From Paraglaciecola arctica BSs20135 (lineage in GTDB: Bacteria > Pseudomonadota > Gammaproteobacteria > Enterobacterales > Alteromonadaceae), in the NCBI RefSeq assembly GCF_000314995.1, contig NZ_BAEO01000055.1, positions 1 to 64,000 on the forward strand: 64,000 nt of DNA, read 5' to 3'. The translations under genes were made by a program, and so were the position numbers. Below the pieces are notes generated by a model, which saw nothing but the letters and a program-made list of their open reading frames with translations, did not search any database and had not been told where the DNA came from. Shown here in pieces: positions 35,203 through 44,457 of the stretch. Positions within the stretch are counted from its first letter, which is position 1; each line of letters opens with the position of its first letter.

Positions 35203-37571
35203 TGAGTAAAAGCCCCGCAAGTAAATCCAAAACCACAAAAACTGCTACAGCGAAATCGACTTCAGGTAGCAAAGTTTCTATTTGGAAACGGCTTAACCCT
35301 TTTTGCTGGATTGGGCGACATTGGCTTAAATTACTGAGTGTATTTATCTTAGTAGTGGGGGCTTATGGGGTTTATCTGGACGCCCAAATAAGGGCGAAGT
35401 TTGCGGGGAATAAATGGCAAGTGCCAGCGCAAATCTATGCCCGTCCGATGCTTTTGAGGGTAAAACAAGAAATCAGCATTAAAGAGATTGTAGAAGAATT
35501 ACAGTTGCTGGGTTATCGAAAAGTCACCCGTGCAGACAGCTCTGGCGAATACCAAGTCTTAAATAATCGCATCCGTATCCAGCGTCGTAAATTTGATTTC
35601 TCCCACGGCACTGAGGATTTACGTTACATTGAGATAAGCATCACAAATCAGCGTATCAGCCAGATCCAAGAGCTCAAACTGGGCCAAAGTATTAATTCTG
35701 TTTATCTCGAGCCTTGGCTGGTTACTCGTTTGGTCAGTAGTGGCCGAGAAGATCGTATGTTGGTACAAATCAACGATGTCCCGACTATTTTGACTCAGGC
35801 ATTAGTAGCAGTGGAGGATAAGGACTTTTATCAACACTTTGGAGTGGCGCCACTATCCATCATCAGAGCCTTAATGGCGAATATTTCAGCGGGGCGCACC
35901 GTTCAGGGTGGCAGTACTTTGACTCAGCAGTTGGTTAAAAACCTGTTTTTAACCCGCGAAAAATCCTTAGTTCGTAAAGCAAAAGAAGCAATGATGGCAC
36001 TGCTTATTGAAGTCCAATATAGCAAAGATGTGATCCTCGAAGCTTATTTAAACGAAGTGTTTTTAGGACAAAATGGAGATACCGGTGTTTATGGGTTTGG
36101 TTTAGCCAGTTATTTTTATTACGACCGCCCCTTGAATGAACTGAGTATTGATGAAATGGCCACCTTGGTTGGCATTATCAAAGGCCCTTCATATTACAAT
36201 CCCCGTAAACATTCTGAGCGAGCTCTAGAAAGACGCAATATAGTGTTGCGTTCGATGTTTGAAAGTAACCATTTGTCACCCAACCAATACCAAGATTTAG
36301 TAAAGCTGCCGATTAAACTGGCTACTGGCGCCAGCTTGAAAAAAGATAAACATCCGGCTTTTATGGATCAAGTAAGACGTGAGCTGCGAATGGTGCTAGA
36401 CAACCCAGATATTCGCCAGTCGGGTTTAAAAGTGTTCACGACTTTAGACTCTAATGCACAAGTGAAGGCCGAACGTGCGGTTTCTCGAGGTGTCGCAGTA
36501 CAGGAAAAACGCATTGGCTTAAGCGGTTTTGAGGCGGCTATGATAGTAACCAACATTGATTCTGGAGAAATTCGTTCGATTGTTGGGGGCAGAAATACTG
36601 ATTATGCTGGTTTTAACAGAGCGTTGGATGCCAAACGTTCTATTGGTTCATTGATCAAACCCGCAATTTACCTTACCGCGCTAGAGCAGGCAGCAGACTA
36701 TAACTTAGCCACACACTTAAAAGACGAGCCAATAAAACTTAAAAGTACCTATGGAAAAATGTGGGAGCCACAAAATTCAGATAAAAAATTCCGCGGTGAA
36801 GTGCCACTATTGACCGCTTTGAGTCGGTCGCTGAATGTGCCCACTGTTACTTTAGGAATGAACCTAGGGTTAGGGAACATTGCCGATACTATTTGGCGCT
36901 TAGGGGTGGAAGAGGAACTCGAGTTGTATCCGGCGCTTACTTTGGGAGCGGTAAATTTTTCGCCGCTTCAAGTGAACCAGATGTATCAAACCATAGCTAA
37001 CAACGGTCGTTATATACCTCTGCATTCCATTACTGCCATTATGTCAGCAGATGATAAGTTATTGTGGCACTTCGATATTTCCGAAGAGCAACGAGTGGAT
37101 GAACAGGCTACTTATTTACTAAATTATGCACTACACAAAGTAACGCTAGAGGGCACGGCAAAAGCTATAAAAGATAAATTCCCTGATATCAATATGGCAG
37201 GCAAAACGGGTACAACAGATGATTATCGCGATAGTTGGTTCAGTGGTTTTGATAAAAATATTCTAGTAACCAGTTGGATAGGCAAAGATAACAATCAGCC
37301 TGTTAACTTAAGTGGTGCTAGTGGTGCCATGCAATTATTTATTGCTTATCAGCAACAACAAGAGCCTAAGTCGCTGGTGAGACGTTTCCCTGATGGTTTA
37401 GGCATTGCCCACTTTGATAATGCAACAGGACATTTAAGCAAAGCAGGCTGTACTGACACTTTTAGTGTGCCAGCTATCATCGATGCTCTGCCCCCAGTAC
37501 CTAAAAAATGTTTTGGTGAGTCCACTGTGCCTGATAAGCCCAAAAGTTTGTGGGAAAAGATATTTGGATAG
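35202..37571 (+). CDS. mrcB: Penicillin-binding protein 1B
   Basis: 789-residue bifunctional peptidoglycan synthase of the inner membrane. A basic Ser/Thr/Lys cytosolic tail (1-30), one membrane helix (about 45-65), a UB2H-like region, then the glycosyltransferase with EDKDFYQHFG (near 204) and GGSTLTQQLVKN, and the transpeptidase with SIGSLIKP (Ser near 479), SRSLN and KTGTTDD (near 668). Ends soon after the transpeptidase fold, without the long tail of the E. coli protein. Coupled to hrpB. Confidence 0.95.
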   Translation: MSKSPASKSKTTKTATAKSTSGSKVSIWKRLNPFCWIGRHWLKLLSVFILVVGAYGVYLDAQIRAKFAGNKWQVPAQIYARPMLLRVKQEISIKEIVEELQLLGYRKVTRADSSGEYQVLNNRIRIQRRKFDFSHGTEDLRYIEISITNQRISQIQELKLGQSINSVYLEPWLVTRLVSSGREDRMLVQINDVPTILTQALVAVEDKDFYQHFGVAPLSIIRALMANISAGRTVQGGSTLTQQLVKNLFLTREKSLVRKAKEAMMALLIEVQYSKDVILEAYLNEVFLGQNGDTGVYGFGLASYFYYDRPLNELSIDEMATLVGIIKGPSYYNPRKHSERALERRNIVLRSMFESNHLSPNQYQDLVKLPIKLATGASLKKDKHPAFMDQVRRELRMVLDNPDIRQSGLKVFTTLDSNAQVKAERAVSRGVAVQEKRIGLSGFEAAMIVTNIDSGEIRSIVGGRNTDYAGFNRALDAKRSIGSLIKPAIYLTALEQAADYNLATHLKDEPIKLKSTYGKMWEPQNSDKKFRGEVPLLTALSRSLNVPTVTLGMNLGLGNIADTIWRLGVEEELELYPALTLGAVNFSPLQVNQMYQTIANNGRYIPLHSITAIMSADDKLLWHFDISEEQRVDEQATYLLNYALHKVTLEGTAKAIKDKFPDINMAGKTGTTDDYRDSWFSGFDKNILVTSWIGKDNNQPVNLSGASGAMQLFIAYQQQQEPKSLVRRFPDGLGIAHFDNATGHLSKAGCTDTFSVPAIIDALPPVPKKCFGESTVPDKPKSLWEKIFG

Positions 37572-37618
37572 TAAATATAGGTGTTTACTGTAGCTGGGTA
37601 ATTTAAATTATAGCTGCT

Positions 37619-37656
37619 GATAAGCGCCACTAGTCGGGCATGGTAAGTCGCTTATC
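37619..37656. terminator. Shared hairpin between mrcB and the TauE-type gene
   Basis: GATAAGCG (37619-37626) pairs exactly with CGCTTATC (37649-37656) across a 22-nt loop that can pair a little further. It lies between convergent stops, so it may terminate both; T runs are weak. Confidence 0.45.
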
Positions 37657-38410
37657 ATGTGTTAATCATTAGTTTTTGACATAATATGAATATTGCCATT
37701 ATGGTTAAAAATACGGCAAAAGCATGTTTGATTTTTTGCTGTGGTAATTTCATTGAATAACGTTGACCTATAAAACTTCCCAGAATACCTATAATTGATA
37801 TTATGGTAATAGTCGACCAATCCAATAGCAGGTTACTTTCGTGAAGAATGGATTGATATTTAATAAATCCCGCACCTGAATTGATTGATATCACCACCAA
37901 ACTAGTAAAAATTGCTTGGCTCATTACTAATCCACCTAATAAAACTAGGGCTGGCACAATTAAAAAACCACCTCCAACACCAGCAAAGCCTGTCAATAAA
38001 CCTACACCAATCCCCTGCATTATGGTTAACAAGCGATTTAACTCGTTAGGCGCTTGCGGTTTAAAAGAGTGAAACATTCTCCAAGCAGCGGCAAGCATAA
38101 CAATTGCCAATACTATGACTTGTGTTGCGCCTGAAACATAGCTACTTGACCAAGCTCCCACATAGGCACTGAGCATACTTGGTCCGCCAAAATAAATGAC
38201 CAGTGTCCAGTCGACCTTCTTTTGCTTTATACCTATTAAAGCTGTGGTTGCACTAATAGAACCAACAATAAGCAATGCACTTGCTATGGCTACTTTTTCA
38301 GAATAACCCAAACCATAAATTAGCATCGGAACTGTTAATATTGCACCGCCTGCCCCTAAAATACCTAGGCTCAGGCCAATAAGGCTTGCACCAATAAAAA
38401 CAATAAACAT
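37655..38410 (-). CDS. Sulfite exporter TauE/SafE family permease
   Basis: 251-residue integral membrane protein with about eight helices and the two-fold repeat of the family: GASLIGLSLGILGAGGAILTVP in the first half and LLTGFAGVGGGFLIVPALV in the second. Members export sulfite, sulfoacetate or related anions. It lies 92 nt downstream of, and on the same strand as, a desulfurase-persulfide dioxygenase-rhodanese fusion whose expected product is sulfite, which supports sulfite export as its job. That link is inference. Confidence 0.88.
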   Translation of the reverse strand: MFIVFIGASLIGLSLGILGAGGAILTVPMLIYGLGYSEKVAIASALLIVGSISATTALIGIKQKKVDWTLVIYFGGPSMLSAYVGAWSSSYVSGATQVIVLAIVMLAAAWRMFHSFKPQAPNELNRLLTIMQGIGVGLLTGFAGVGGGFLIVPALVLLGGLVMSQAIFTSLVVISINSGAGFIKYQSILHESNLLLDWSTITIISIIGILGSFIGQRYSMKLPQQKIKHAFAVFLTIMAIFILCQKLMINT

Positions 38411-38502
38411 TTTATAAACTCTTACTTATACCAATAGAAATACTAGCTATTGATTTTTGCACTATTGCAACTAGATACTGCTTTGACACAAAAGAACACA
38501 CC

Positions 38503-40800
38503 TTAGTATTGGTGCAATGCATAACCACCTTTTAAGTGGCCGACATTTTCAAATCCTAAGCGTACAAGAGCTTGTGCAGCCAGTTGAGAACGGCTACCAC
38601 TGCGACAAACCAGTATGAGTTGTTGTTGTTTATTATGTTTATGTTGCTGCACAAATTCGACTAATTGCGTCAAGGGCACATTGTTTTCGAAATTTTTGTC
38701 GTGCTGCAGTGCGTATTCGTAGGGCTCACGAAGGTCAATTAATTTCATATTATTTGGTTGTTCTAAAGCTTCGGCCAAACTGCGACTAGTATATTCACGC
38801 ACTGATACTTTTTGGCAATCACCAATTAAAGCTCCACACATAATTTCAGAGCCTGATTGATCGACAATATGTGTATCCATTAGTGTTTTTTGAACTTCAA
38901 ATTGTTTGCTGTCTATTTCGTCAGCAATAACTTGTGCAAGTAACGAGTTGCGTGATATTTCGGCTGTAATACTAGTAGTAAACTCATTATTATAATCATG
39001 ACTGGGACAAATAAGGCTGTCAGTGCCGATAAGCGATTTTAATAACTGCAAACTTGTAAACATAGCTGCTGCACTACTGCCTGAAAAATTGGTTCTGCCA
39101 AGACTATCCATTAAGAGCAAATCACCACAAAACCCGTAATGAACAACCAATTCGTCTGTTGCAGCGTTAGCAGGATCACAAAGTAATAGGCTAATACTAT
39201 CTGCGGTATGGCCAGGCGTGTTTACTTTGACTAGCCACTTATCGCCCAAGATAATGTAGGAGTAGGGTTTGCCATGAATTATTGTTGTCTTTGAGTTAAT
39301 TGGCCATCCAAGAATGTCTGTTTGCTGCTGGGCCAAATAATCTTCGGCAATATCTCCTCGACATGACTGGTGATCAGCGTGGCCATGAGTGTCGATAACG
39401 GCAACTAAATTTAGGTCCTGGCAGGTCAGCAGTGTTTTCAGGCGTTCAGTTAACTCGGGCAACGGGTCGATAAATATTGCAGATTTAGTGTTTTTATCCA
39501 CATACAACCAGCTGCATCCACCACCGACTTTAAATTGAATTAGACCTTCTAGGGGTATTTTGTCAGCAATGATATCTGTGTCTATAGTTAAACAGCTTTG
39601 TGTCAACGCTTGAGCTGCAAAAACTATTCGAGTGCAAGCTTCGTCAATTTGTTGTTGTGTCATCGCTGGCCCAAAGGACATTCGAATTGCGGATCCACTT
39701 TGCCATGCAGGAAGTCCCATAGCGTCTAATACAAAACTGCGTGTGACCTTTGAACTACATGCAGAGCCTGAGCTGACCCTTAAATTCGCGGCGTCGAATA
39801 AATCCATTATTTCTTTAGAGCTAAACTCAGGGATAGCAAAGTTAAGGGTAGTTGGTACTGAATTTTCAAAACTATGATTAAACACAATTTTCGGGAAGGC
39901 TTGGGTTAAAGCAGTGGCAAGTTGTTGGCGAAATAAGTGGAGTGTTTTTAAAGGTGTAAAAGTATTCTTACTATCGCCGTTGAGCATACTAAATATTACA
40001 TTTAAAGCCGCTACACCTGGTAAGTTTTCAGTACCTGATCGTAAACCACTTTCTTGGCCGCCACCGGCAATAAATGCCGTAAATGGTGCGTTTTCTTTAA
40101 CATACATAAAACCAATGCCTTTAGGAGCATAAAGCTTATGACCACTAAAGGGGGCATAGTCAATACTGGTATTAGCCAAGTTCAAATCTGTTTTGCCTAA
40201 TGCTTGTACGCAATCTACCATCCACGCAGTACTTTTATTATTGGCACGTATGGTTTGGTCTAAAAGTTGGATGTCTTGATAAACACCGGTTTCGTTATTA
40301 ACCGCCATGGTACAAATTATTAAGGCATTGGGTACCTCTTTTGCGATAAAATCCATATCAAGCTGACCCATTTCATTCACTGGAATTGCTTTCACTTCGG
40401 CGTTTATTTCAAGAATGTTATTCCAGTGCTTGAGTGACTCAGGTACTGCTTTATGTTCAGTAGCACCATACAAAAGACAATATTTTTTACTGCTATCAAG
40501 CGTTTTTTTCGCACTGTATAATGCTGATAAAATAGCTGTTTGAATGCCTTCTGTAGCGCCACTAGTAAATATAACTTTACCGTCACCAGCGCCAATAATA
40601 TTTTTTGCCTGCTGCCGAGTTTCCTCAATTATCTGTTTTGCCTGAAGCCCTGTAACATGACTACTACTGGGGTTGCCAAAGAGTGTTTCCATGGTTGATA
40701 AAGCAGCCTTCGCGGCTTGCGGGAGCACTTGAGTCGTAGCATTTGCATCCAGATAAATTAAGCTGAGTGGTTGCTTTGGGGTGTTAGGTAAATTAATCAT
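38503..40800 (-). CDS. Three-module sulfur enzyme: cysteine desulfurase, persulfide-dioxygenase-type MBL, rhodanese
   Basis: 765 residues with three enzymatic modules in one chain. Residues 12-400: class V PLP enzyme of the IscS/NifS type, with His116, PLP Lys222 in SGHKLYAPKG and persulfide Cys348 in SSGSACSS. Residues about 415-640: metallo-beta-lactamase fold like ETHE1, with HGHADH (472-477), His531 in NTPGH, Asp560 in FCGDLL and His601, a complete ligand set. Residues about 665-765: rhodanese with Cys732 in VCRSGSRSQ. Expected flow: cysteine sulfur to a persulfide, oxidation to sulfite, optional transfer to thiosulfate. All catalytic residues look intact. Neighbouring TauE-type exporter fits. 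Persulfide dioxygenase-rhodanese fusions are known; the desulfurase addition I do not recall as characterised. Confidence 0.88.
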   Translation of the reverse strand: MINLPNTPKQPLSLIYLDANATTQVLPQAAKAALSTMETLFGNPSSSHVTGLQAKQIIEETRQQAKNIIGAGDGKVIFTSGATEGIQTAILSALYSAKKTLDSSKKYCLLYGATEHKAVPESLKHWNNILEINAEVKAIPVNEMGQLDMDFIAKEVPNALIICTMAVNNETGVYQDIQLLDQTIRANNKSTAWMVDCVQALGKTDLNLANTSIDYAPFSGHKLYAPKGIGFMYVKENAPFTAFIAGGGQESGLRSGTENLPGVAALNVIFSMLNGDSKNTFTPLKTLHLFRQQLATALTQAFPKIVFNHSFENSVPTTLNFAIPEFSSKEIMDLFDAANLRVSSGSACSSKVTRSFVLDAMGLPAWQSGSAIRMSFGPAMTQQQIDEACTRIVFAAQALTQSCLTIDTDIIADKIPLEGLIQFKVGGGCSWLYVDKNTKSAIFIDPLPELTERLKTLLTCQDLNLVAVIDTHGHADHQSCRGDIAEDYLAQQQTDILGWPINSKTTIIHGKPYSYIILGDKWLVKVNTPGHTADSISLLLCDPANAATDELVVHYGFCGDLLLMDSLGRTNFSGSSAAAMFTSLQLLKSLIGTDSLICPSHDYNNEFTTSITAEISRNSLLAQVIADEIDSKQFEVQKTLMDTHIVDQSGSEIMCGALIGDCQKVSVREYTSRSLAEALEQPNNMKLIDLREPYEYALQHDKNFENNVPLTQLVEFVQQHKHNKQQQLILVCRSGSRSQLAAQALVRLGFENVGHLKGGYALHQY

Positions 40801-41042
40801 AAAACTCTCTCAAATTATTCTGTAAATCGTTGCAGCAAAAGCGCTAGATCCAACAACTTCAAACTTAAGGGAATTTTTTCACCTATCGTAAGGTTTTTCT
40901 TTGCTTATTATCTTTTAAAATAACGATCCTGTAGTTTTATATTTCAAGTTACTATGGTTGGTTAGTAAAATATTCTCATAGTGATGAGTTGGGAGTAAAT
41001 TTTACTGTTTTGTTAGATAAGAGTTTGAAGTTAAATACCTGG

Positions 41043-41867
41043 CTAGGGTGTCTTTTTAATGACAACGGATTGCGGTCTTTTTTGATCTTCTTGCCTATAT
41101 TGTCCAGGTAAATGAGATTGTTTATTTATCCTGTTTTGGATAAAACCACTAATAGGTGGTGGTTTTGAACAATCAATTTGAGCCCCCAGAAAACCTAATA
41201 GTACGGCAGTTGTTTGTTTGCTAGTACTACTGCAATCCGCACGCACTTTTAGGCTGTCTCTTAGTTTTTCATCTTCGGTCATAAAAGGATCTTTGACTTC
41301 TGCATCTATTATTGGCGAATTTTTATGTTGCTGATAATTCCGAGATGCTTGTTCCGCCAACCTATTTTGCTGCTGTTGGTTAAAGCTGTTTAGATGGCGT
41401 CTTGCCATACTGCTCGAAAGAGTACGGATTTCTGGACTAGGTGTTACTGCAATGTTTCTATCCGTAATGATGATTTCATTAATATCATCGTTTTGTACGG
41501 GCTCTTCAGGTATCTCTTCTGGTACTTCTTCAGCTAATTCTGGCTGAGGCGTTTGCGTTTGCGGTGAAACTGGAGGGTATTGAACCTCTGAGTTCAAAGT
41601 GGTTGCAATTTCGCTATCTGCGGGTGTTTCGACAACGGGAAGCTCTTCTTCTGGCTCAACTAGCTGAGGTTTTTCCTCTTCAATAATATCTACAGGGATT
41701 TCCGGTGTATTGGAGGGCAAATCAAAAATCAATATTGCCTGAATGACCTCTGGCTTTTTTGGGGGCGAGTCTAATACTGAAGGAAATATAACCGACTGAG
41801 CAACTACATATATAACTACCAGGTGCGCAAAAACTGATAAAAATAGAAACTTGTTTCTTTTAAACAC
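41043..41867 (-). CDS. TonB-like membrane-anchored hypothetical protein
   Basis: 274 residues. One N-terminal membrane helix (FLFLSVFAHLVVIYVVAQSV) is followed by a long Pro/Glu-rich periplasmic stretch (about 50-130) as in TonB and TolA. The C-terminal half (NSFNQQQQNRLAEQASRNYQ onward) is polar, with two Cys (RADCSS and IDCSKP), and lacks the TonB receptor-binding domain. No ExbB or ExbD is adjacent. It may span the periplasm as a scaffold; no function is assigned. Confidence 0.6.
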   Translation of the reverse strand: MFKRNKFLFLSVFAHLVVIYVVAQSVIFPSVLDSPPKKPEVIQAILIFDLPSNTPEIPVDIIEEEKPQLVEPEEELPVVETPADSEIATTLNSEVQYPPVSPQTQTPQPELAEEVPEEIPEEPVQNDDINEIIITDRNIAVTPSPEIRTLSSSMARRHLNSFNQQQQNRLAEQASRNYQQHKNSPIIDAEVKDPFMTEDEKLRDSLKVRADCSSTSKQTTAVLLGFLGAQIDCSKPPPISGFIQNRINKQSHLPGQYRQEDQKRPQSVVIKKTP

Positions 41868-41978
41868 TGCTGCTCGCGCATGGCCTTGATGAATGTTTAG
41901 GATTTAATAGAGTACCCTGTTTTGAATTAGTTCAAAATAGCAATGATACCAAAATTCAATAACGGTGAGTGGGAGTAG

Positions 41979-42395
41979 TTAGGACAAATGCAGTATTTTC
42001 AAGGCACTACTTCTAGAGTCAGTAACAAGTACTTCGGACTGGCTATCAGAAAATATACTTTTAGTGACTTTTTCCATCACATCATGTTCGTTCTCATTAA
42101 CCGCTACCACAATAGTGACTTTACCAATATTTTCTAAATCCATCTTCCCAAGCATTGTTATTGCAACTACATCCTCAGTGGTTAACGATATTCCCGAGAT
42201 ATTGGTGTAGTCAATTAGGATTTTTTTATATTGACTGATGACACTTTTGTACTCTTTGCTTTGGAACATAAACATCAAGTCTAATGAGTTCAGATTGCCC
42301 TCAAGAGTAATGCAAGCAATGTTTTCTGTAATGGAAATGTGGTATTGCATTTTTTGTATATTATCCATCGAATGTGTAGTTGAAGAGTAAGCCAA
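41979..42395 (-). CDS. Small cytosolic protein, STAS/SpoIIAA-like
   Basis: 138 residues, or 129 if translation starts at the Met of MDNIQKMQY. The pattern of short beta strands and helices (YHISITENIACITLEGNLN, KKILIDYTNIS, ITMLGKMDLE, KVTIVVAV) resembles the STAS/SpoIIAA-like fold of regulatory proteins. No phosphorylated Ser motif stands out. It lies upstream of the TonB-like gene, 111 nt away, and is divergent from glnK. Function unknown. Confidence 0.5.
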   Translation of the reverse strand: MAYSSTTHSMDNIQKMQYHISITENIACITLEGNLNSLDLMFMFQSKEYKSVISQYKKILIDYTNISGISLTTEDVVAITMLGKMDLENIGKVTIVVAVNENEHDVMEKVTKSIFSDSQSEVLVTDSRSSALKILHLS

Positions 42396-42469
42396 AATTG
42401 AGTATGTCGCACTGATATCTTTCTTTCAAGCTGAGACTGTGTATTGAGCAAAGCCCCATTTTGAATACA

Positions 42470-42504
42470 TGCACCAACTTGATCCCATTATTACCTTTTG
42501 CACC
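42470..42504 (+). promoter_or_regulatory. Candidate NtrC half-sites upstream of glnK
   Basis: TGCACC occurs at 42470-42475 and 42499-42504, 29 nt apart. NtrC sites read TGCACC, five nt, GGTGCA; the right halves here are only partly conserved (AACGCA in the second). About 75-110 nt upstream of a sigma-54-like promoter, as for glnK in other proteobacteria. Confidence 0.4.
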
Positions 42505-42577
42505 AAAAAAACGCAGCCAAATGCAGTAATTAGTAGTCGTGACTTGTTAAGATGTTGATTTTGTTGATAAAAAAATA

Positions 42578-42592
42578 TGGCATGGGACTTGT
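42578..42592 (+). promoter_or_regulatory. Candidate sigma-54 promoter of glnK-amtB
   Basis: TGGCAT with GG at 42579-42580, ten nt, then GT in TTGTT. One base off the -12 GC. Spacing is exact and the context (PII plus ammonium transporter) is the classic target. Confidence 0.5.
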
Positions 42593-42629
42593 TGTAGTTC
42601 TATCAATTACTGACAACACATAACAATAA

Positions 42630-42983
<354 letters not shown>

Positions 42984-43000
42984 ATTTTAGGAGAGGAACC

Positions 43001-44236
43001 GTGGAAATTACTTTTGAATTGGGCTATGCCCTAGATACTTTTTACTTTTTGATATGCGGTGCGTTAGTCATGTGGATGGCCGCTGGTTTTACTATGCTCG
43101 AAGCGGGTCTAGTTCGCGCTAAAAACACTACCGAAATTTTAACTAAAAACGTCGCTTTGTATGCGATTGCTTGCATCATGTACATGGTTTGTGGTTATTC
43201 AATCATGTATGGCGGTGGTGATTTTACGTTATTCCTAAGTGGCATCACTGCTGATGGCGCAACAGGGGTAGCGGAACCAGCTACTTATGCTCCATCTGCT
43301 GACTTTTTCTTCCAAGTGGTATTCGTAGCTACTGCTATGTCTATTGTTTCAGGAGCGGTTGCTGAGCGTATGAAACTCTGGGCTTTCTTAGCCTTTGCTG
43401 TTGTTCTTACTGGCTTTATCTATCCTATGGAAGGTGCTTGGACGTGGGGCGGCGAATCTGTATTTGGTTTATACACCCTAGGCGACCTTGGCTTCTCTGA
43501 CTTTGCAGGCTCAGGCATAGTGCATATGGCTGGTGCGTCAGCAGCTTTAGCTGGTGTGATATTACTAGGTGCTCGTAAAGGTAAATATACAGCCGATGGT
43601 AAAGCTCATGCTATACCAGGTGCTAACTTACCTTTGGCAACCTTAGGTACATTTATCTTATGGATGGGGTGGTTCGGTTTCAATGGCGGTTCTGTTTTAG
43701 CTACTGCTAGTGTTGAAAGTGCAAATAGCGTTGCTGTGGTATTTATGAATACTAATGCCGCTGCTGCTGGTGGCCTAGTTGCTGCGCTTATGTTAGCCCA
43801 CATCTTATTTAAGAAAGCTGACTTAACTATGGCATTAAATGGTGCTTTGGCCGGTTTAGTGGCTATTACAGCTGAACCTTCAACTCCTTCACCTTTGCAG
43901 GCAACTTTGTTTGGCGCTTTAGGTGGTATCTTCGTTGTGCTTAGCATTATTGCTCTTGATAAAGCTAAGATTGATGATCCAGTTGGCGCCATTTCAGTTC
44001 ATGGTGTAGTGGGTCTATTAGGATTGCTACTTGTGCCAGTGACCAACGATGGGTCTACTTTTAGTGGTCAGTTGATTGGTGCCGCTACTATCTTTGTATG
44101 GGTGTTTGGTACTAGCTTTATTGTTTGGGCAATCATCAAAGCAGTAATTGGTATTCGTGTTACTGAAGAAGAAGAGTACGAAGGTGTAGATATAAGTGAG
44201 TGTGGTTTAGAAGCTTACCCTGACTTCACTAAGTAA
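43001..44236 (+). CDS. amtB: Ammonium transporter
   Basis: 411-residue membrane channel with about eleven helices. The pore histidines appear in GSGIVHMAGASAAL and GAISVHGVVGLLG; FNGGS and the Phe gate in the early helices are present. There is no cleaved signal peptide. It forms an operon with glnK, and a terminator follows. The tail (EEEYEGVDISECGLEAYPDF) is the GlnK-docking type. Confidence 0.95.
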   Translation: MEITFELGYALDTFYFLICGALVMWMAAGFTMLEAGLVRAKNTTEILTKNVALYAIACIMYMVCGYSIMYGGGDFTLFLSGITADGATGVAEPATYAPSADFFFQVVFVATAMSIVSGAVAERMKLWAFLAFAVVLTGFIYPMEGAWTWGGESVFGLYTLGDLGFSDFAGSGIVHMAGASAALAGVILLGARKGKYTADGKAHAIPGANLPLATLGTFILWMGWFGFNGGSVLATASVESANSVAVVFMNTNAAAAGGLVAALMLAHILFKKADLTMALNGALAGLVAITAEPSTPSPLQATLFGALGGIFVVLSIIALDKAKIDDPVGAISVHGVVGLLGLLLVPVTNDGSTFSGQLIGAATIFVWVFGTSFIVWAIIKAVIGIRVTEEEEYEGVDISECGLEAYPDFTK

Positions 44237-44327
44237 AGTACTCAACCATTCGTCATTGATAGATGAGTGAAGAGATAAGTTAGTTGTAATAAAGACGTTT
44301 AGTTAACTTATTGATTAGATAATTATT

Positions 44328-44352
44328 AGCCCCGCATTTGCGGGGCTTTTTT
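44328..44352 (+). terminator. glnK-amtB terminator
   Basis: AGCCCCGC (44328-44335) and GCGGGGCT (44340-44347) form a perfect 8-bp stem with loop ATTT, followed by a run of T to 44352. Confidence 0.93.
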
Positions 44353-44354
44353 AT

Positions 44355-44393
44355 AGGTCTTACTCTGCAGGGTTTAATACGGATTGGTATAAG
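44355..44393. repeat. Fragment of the 26.3-kb MITE end
   Basis: AGGTC at the left and CGGATTGGTATAAG at the right match the right end of the element at 26494-26525, with the middle replaced. It touches the amtB terminator. No partner arm is seen, so it is a solo end. Confidence 0.4.
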
Positions 44394-44457
44394 TCAGTGC
44401 ATTGAACAGCAAAATCAGAGTATCCTAATAACACTGTTAACCTTCATATTGTGGCCA

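Noticed and set aside
40990-41010. GTAAATTTTAC palindrome resembling the PEP-CTERM boxes
   Set aside because: It lacks the GTGTC part, occurs once, and lies downstream of a leftward gene with no PEP-CTERM protein near.
44338-44457. Upstream start of the gamma-glutamyltransferase frame
   Set aside because: It begins inside the amtB terminator and a repeat fragment; the ATG at 44458 gives a normal signal peptide.
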